From NCBI GenBank assembly GCA_046316615.1, contig JBKDAN010000031.1, positions 88,257 to 152,256 of the forward strand: a stretch of DNA of 64,000 nucleotides. Direction: 5' to 3'. This stretch comes from BJHL01 sp040378885. GTDB taxonomy: Bacteria > Planctomycetota > Phycisphaerae > Phycisphaerales > UBA1924. The translations under genes were made by a program, and so were the position numbers. Below, one piece after another: positions 61,801 through 64,000 of the stretch (position 1 is its first letter; each line of letters begins with the position of its first letter). A model generated the notes under the pieces. The model was not told where the DNA came from and ran no database searches. It was given only the letters and a program-made list of their open reading frames with translations.

Positions 61801-62307
61801 ACCGGCACGCTCAACATGCAGATCAACTCTCGCATCGAGCTCGACATCAACGCCCCAGCCAACGCCACGTCTGATCGCGTCATCGTCAGCGGCGCAGCAG
61901 CCGTAAACGGCTCCGTCATCGTCAACGTCCCCTCCGGCTACAACCCCCCGTTCGGCGAAATCTACGAAATCGTCCGCAGCAACAACAACCAGCGCACCGG
62001 CACCTTCAGCAATGTCACCGTCAACGCCGACCCCGGCATCGGCTTCTCGCTCTCCTACACCCCCAGCAGCGTCCTGCTCACCGTCACCGCCACCAACTGC
62101 GATGACATCGACTTCAACAACAACGACGTCTATCCCGAAGACCAGGACGTCATCGACTTCTTCAACGTCCTCGCTGGCGGCACCCCCACCACCTGCCAGC
62201 CCGTCGTCGGTTGCAACGACGTCGACTTCAACAACAACAACGTCTTCCCCGAAGACCAGGGCCGCATCGCCCCCATCAACGGCCCCGCTGGCGGCCGCAG
62301 CCCGTAA
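58876..62307 (+). CDS. Secreted tandem-repeat beta protein with dockerin units, the last one degenerate
   Basis: A 1143-residue secreted protein rich in Asn, Thr, Gly and Ser, with a signal peptide (about residues 7-24). About five copies of a 174-residue unit follow one another, each with NLNYVG, TW(I/V)EN(S)N, RFFAN and SNGG-N landmarks, giving an autotransporter-like beta-solenoid. A folded part near residues 965-1070 (LEGRGTHNGNVALVAAT to FSLSYTPSSV) closes the solenoid. Two dockerin-like units end the chain, but the second loses its second half (QGRIAPINGPAGGRSP) and ends in Pro, not Cys. AGAGGAGG precedes the ATG by six bases. Confidence 0.82.
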   Translation: MRMRSRSALTLASLAGFAASAHAAVFTFTPLCDNTWGTVCTLPPGSCGGGGSLSRNNWAQTACNAAPAFPGIADDVIFNVSGLLNVSASVRTVTINAAASLAFQGSMATSNGFTNNGTVSTSGAGDLNYAGPFINSVGATWIENSNTRFLGGVSFSNAGTLELQSISLAGNGGTNGYTNTGTIRKTTAGTASINVPLTNNAAIDVQAGPFNLNGTTYNGAAGSTINVAGANDAAFNLSGYTLVGRINGTGAGEINSGDVTASGATIFNVASNLRLSGNLNANAIANSSFTNNNRLTTSGAGNLNYVGSITNGASGLWVENSNTRFFANCAFTNAGVLELQSISLNSNGGTNSFTNSGTIRKTGPATATLNGLPVSNSGLIDVQAGTLDLNSLAYTGVGSGSVSVASGAACNFNTISIGGTISFTGAGTLTSTGSLSVIGNASLNTTSAFRLFSNVNVGAANSLTNRGLLSTSGAGNLNYVGVLTNGATGTWIENSNSRFFANSSFVNNGIWELQAISLVSNGGVNSLVNNATLRKVGAGSSSANIPFTNNAAINVQAGTLDFNNTTYTAVPAANIDVATGASLNLNSMTLAGTVNCTGLGNFATTGTLTVSGNVTTTTTSPLRILSDVNVTAGNTLTNQGLISTSGGGNLNYAGPLVNGNNGTWIENSNNRFFANSSFVNNGIWELQSINLVSNGGTNTLTNNATVRKTGTATANSDIRFTNNGPINVIDGALNFSSNLYTGNGAAAFNISSTGSVNFASMTLAGTLRSTGTGTISSTGSIVTSGNATINAAQPFVLLGNISAGGAGNSLTNAGNLSTIGAGNLNYVGTITNGPTGTWVETGNNRFFANAILTNQGTLDVRSVNLGSNGGVNAINNSGTLLKTVAAATFTTNINFTNTGLVDVQDGTASFSGTYTQAVANARTVIRQGATLSGGARTFADGRLEGRGTHNGNVALVAATIAPGELVAVGSGALNITGTLNMQINSRIELDINAPANATSDRVIVSGAAAVNGSVIVNVPSGYNPPFGEIYEIVRSNNNQRTGTFSNVTVNADPGIGFSLSYTPSSVLLTVTATNCDDIDFNNNDVYPEDQDVIDFFNVLAGGTPTTCQPVVGCNDVDFNNNNVFPEDQGRIAPINGPAGGRSP
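59251..61700 (+). repeat. Tandem repeats of about 520 bases
   Basis: The same landmark (NLNY codons) occurs at 59251, 59779, 60301, 60820 and 61342, giving periods of 528, 522, 519 and 522 bases. Copies 3 and 4 share long near-identical stretches (SSFVNNGIWELQ). Confidence 0.8.
62098..62307 (+). repeat. Dockerin-like repeat pair, second unit degenerate
   Basis: The first unit from 62098 has DFNNNDVYPEDQD and VLAGG but the next Cys comes three residues late. The second starts at 62212 with DFNNNNVFPEDQ and then diverges while staying in frame. Confidence 0.75.
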
Positions 62308-62362
62308 CCCGACGCCGGACCTGAGGCCCTGCGAAGGTCCGGATCAAACCACCAACCCACAC

Positions 62363-62391
62363 ACGCCCGAGCACCAACGCTCGGGCGTTTT
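62363..62391 (+). terminator. Intrinsic terminator of the tandem-repeat gene
   Basis: Stem ACGCCCGAGC with GCTCGGGCGT (62363-62372, 62379-62388), loop ACCAAC, then TTT. A further hairpin, CCGGACCT with AGGTCCGG, lies just before it. Confidence 0.75.
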
Positions 62392-62554
62392 CACATCCAC
62401 TCACACAAGCACACCGCACGCCGCATCACACACTGCGCAACACCACACAGGCGACACGTGCGATAACCACTTCCTCACTTCGTCTCGCACCACTCTCACA
62501 AATTCGCGCCCACTCCCACTACCATCTCCCTCCTGGTGGTAAAGGGAATCGCTC

Positions 62555-64000
62555 ATGCGTCAAGTCTGTTCGTCCATCGCGCTCTTCAGCGCGCTGCTCT
62601 GTTACTCCGCCACTGACGCGTTCGCCGCCGTCAAGTACGTCAACGTCAATCTCACCACCGGCGCCGACGACGGCTCCTCATGGGCCAACGCCTACCGCAC
62701 CGTCGATGGCATCTCCCGCGCCGTCACCGCTGCCGCCATCAACGATGAAGTCTGGGTCGCTGCCGGCACCTACTACCCCACCGCCACCACCAACCGCAAT
62801 CTCGCCCTCAATCTGCGCACGGGTGTCGCGATCTATGGCGGCTTCTCCGGCGTCGAAACCTCGCGCGATCAGCGCAACCTTGCCACCAATATCACCAGGC
62901 TCTCCGGCGACCTTGGTCGCAACGACCCCGTCATCACCGACAACAGCTCCCACATCGTGAACGGAAACAGCGCGAATGCCAGCGCCGTCCTCGACGGCTT
63001 CACCATCACCGCTGGCAATGCCAACGCTACCACCACCACCGGTGACCTCGACCGCGGCGGCGGCCTCATCTTCCTCAGCAACTCCAACGCCACCATCCGC
63101 AACTGCCGCATCGTGAACAACCGCAGCTTCTTCGGCGGCGGCGGCACCTACATCCGCCAGTCCTCCCCCACCTTCATCGATGTCACGTGGGAGAACAACG
63201 CAGGCGGCGCATTCGGCGGCGCAATCGACATGTTCAACACCTGCAACCCCACCTTCACCCGTTGCACCTTCCGCAGCAACACCGCCACGCGCGCAGGCGG
63301 CGTCGAAGTCTTCGGCAACTGCCAGCCCACCTTCACCAACTGCCTCTTTGCAAACAACACCGCCGGCAATCAAGGCGCGGGTGGCTTGCTCGTCGCTTCC
63401 AATTCCACCGCCACGCTGCGCCATTGCACGTTTGCGGGAAACTCCACCACCGGCTCAGGCAGCGCCATCCTCACCAACCAGTCCACCACGCGACTCTTCA
63501 ACAGCATCGTCTACTTCAACACCACCAACGGCTCCACCACCGCGCAGCTCGTCGGCACCACCACCACCGTCACCTACTCCTGCATCCAAAACACCACCGC
63601 CGGCACCGGCAATATCACCGCTGATCCTCAGTTCGTCGATCGCCTCGCAGGCGACTACCAACTGCGCGATACCTCCCCCTGCATCGACGCCGCCAACGCC
63701 GCCGACATCGGCGCAGCCAACACCCTCGACCTTCGCAACCAGCCACGCCGCGTCGACGCACCCCTCACCACCGACACCGGCCCCGGCGGCACCCCCGTGC
63801 CCGACATGGGCGCCCTCGAGTTCCAACCCCCCGTCCCCCCAGCCTGCGACTCCATCGACTTCAACAACAACCAAGTCTTCCCCGAAGACCAAGACGTCAT
63901 CGACTTCTTCGACGTGCTCAGCGGCGGCGACTGCCCCACCTGCAACGACATCGACTTTAACAACAACCAAGTCTTCCCCGAAGACCAAGACGTCATCGAC
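62555..64000 (+). CDS. Secreted parallel beta-helix protein with dockerin pair (cut by window end)
   Basis: The frame runs 482 codons to the window edge without a stop. A signal peptide (about residues 5-24, AFAA end) is followed by YVNVNLTTGADDGSSWANAY, a common start of planctomycete right-handed beta-helix proteins, then helix rungs (ILDGFTIT-like VLDGFTITAG, NCRIVNNRSFFGGGG, FTRCTFRSNTA, FTNCLFANNTAG). A 'choice-of-anchor Q'-type segment follows (DPQFVDRLAGDYQL, SPCIDAAN, PDMGALEF). Dockerin-like units begin at 63845; the second is cut. AAAGGGAA stands six bases before the ATG. It probably binds or processes a polysaccharide; no catalytic residues can be assigned. Confidence 0.85.
   Translation, partial: MRQVCSSIALFSALLCYSATDAFAAVKYVNVNLTTGADDGSSWANAYRTVDGISRAVTAAAINDEVWVAAGTYYPTATTNRNLALNLRTGVAIYGGFSGVETSRDQRNLATNITRLSGDLGRNDPVITDNSSHIVNGNSANASAVLDGFTITAGNANATTTTGDLDRGGGLIFLSNSNATIRNCRIVNNRSFFGGGGTYIRQSSPTFIDVTWENNAGGAFGGAIDMFNTCNPTFTRCTFRSNTATRAGGVEVFGNCQPTFTNCLFANNTAGNQGAGGLLVASNSTATLRHCTFAGNSTTGSGSAILTNQSTTRLFNSIVYFNTTNGSTTAQLVGTTTTVTYSCIQNTTAGTGNITADPQFVDRLAGDYQLRDTSPCIDAANAADIGAANTLDLRNQPRRVDAPLTTDTGPGGTPVPDMGALEFQPPVPPACDSIDFNNNQVFPEDQDVIDFFDVLSGGDCPTCNDIDFNNNQVFPEDQDVID
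63845..64000 (+). repeat. Dockerin-like repeat pair, second unit cut by the window end
   Basis: Unit 1 is 63845-63934; unit 2 starts at 63941. Both carry DFNNNQVFPEDQD with almost the same DNA. Confidence 0.8.

Noticed and set aside
53778..64000. CRISPR-like spaced repeats in the dockerin region
   Set aside because: The short direct repeats are in-frame coding units in pairs within genes, not regular repeats with unique spacers, and no cas genes are present.
51462..64000. A cohesin or scaffoldin gene to pair with the dockerin-like ends
   Set aside because: I looked for cohesin-like beta domains or a large repeat scaffold in the cluster and saw none that could be supported.

Overview
The window looks like chromosomal DNA of a planctomycete, most likely class Phycisphaerae. 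Three things suggest this: GC-rich DNA (about 60-70% in the lines I counted by hand), large Gln-rich coiled-coil and alpha/alpha-toroid proteins of planctomycete type, and a cluster of secreted proteins ending in paired Cys-flanked 'GC-type' dockerin-like repeats. The taxonomic call is inference; there is no rRNA in the window. I found about 44 complete genes, one gene cut by the right edge, no convincing tRNA or rRNA, and no CRISPR array.

Layout. 0-7 kb (+): a co-translated set (DUF4175-like coiled-coil membrane protein, polyGln secreted protein, squalene-cyclase-like toroid), a secreted NPCBM-like protein, and a converging zinc-ribbon membrane protein. 7.4-15.2 kb (-): a nonulosonic (sialic-acid-like) acid locus in the order giant Maf-type fusion, neuA, neuB, neuC, followed by an HDOD signalling gene. 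15.3-18.1 kb: small membrane and lipoprotein genes and an M24 peptidase. 18.3-21.9 kb (-): infA-rpmJ-rpsM-rpsK-rpoA-rplQ, an alpha operon without rpsD. 22-25.4 kb: a sugar-nucleotide epimerase sits between infA and map; then scpB. 25.4-30.3 kb (+): DUF58 and transglutaminase (TgpA-like) pair, a PilZ protein, a glycine-zipper lipoprotein. 30.5-35.3 kb: a repeat protein, a RAYT (REP-associated) transposase framed by inverted hairpins, and converging tyrS and glyS. 35.4-51.4 kb: HTTM protein, CDF transporter, ROK kinase, ispE, a 1459-residue AsmA-like protein, LOG protein, lipoprotein, nitroreductase, a three-repeat secreted protein, and a vWA protein. 51.4-64 kb: five secreted proteins with C-terminal dockerin-like pairs (propeller-like/Ig, unknown, SGNH hydrolase, tandem-repeat beta protein, parallel beta-helix), mostly with their own hairpin terminators, interrupted by one HTH-like gene on the other strand.

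How the genes fit together. neuC, neuB and neuA should make and activate a nonulosonic acid, which the Maf-like protein could transfer, possibly to flagellin; the PilZ protein hints at c-di-GMP control of motility or the envelope. The dockerin-like proteins probably form a secreted or surface set whose partner (a cohesin or other anchor) is not in the window.

Points most worth a second look: the three-part Maf fusion with a radical-SAM-like tail lacking cluster cysteines; the RAYT flanked by hairpins with compensatory base changes; an AG-rich interspersed intergenic repeat; the dockerin cassettes, one duplicated with its terminator and one with a decayed end; and a change of G/C strand bias across the window.
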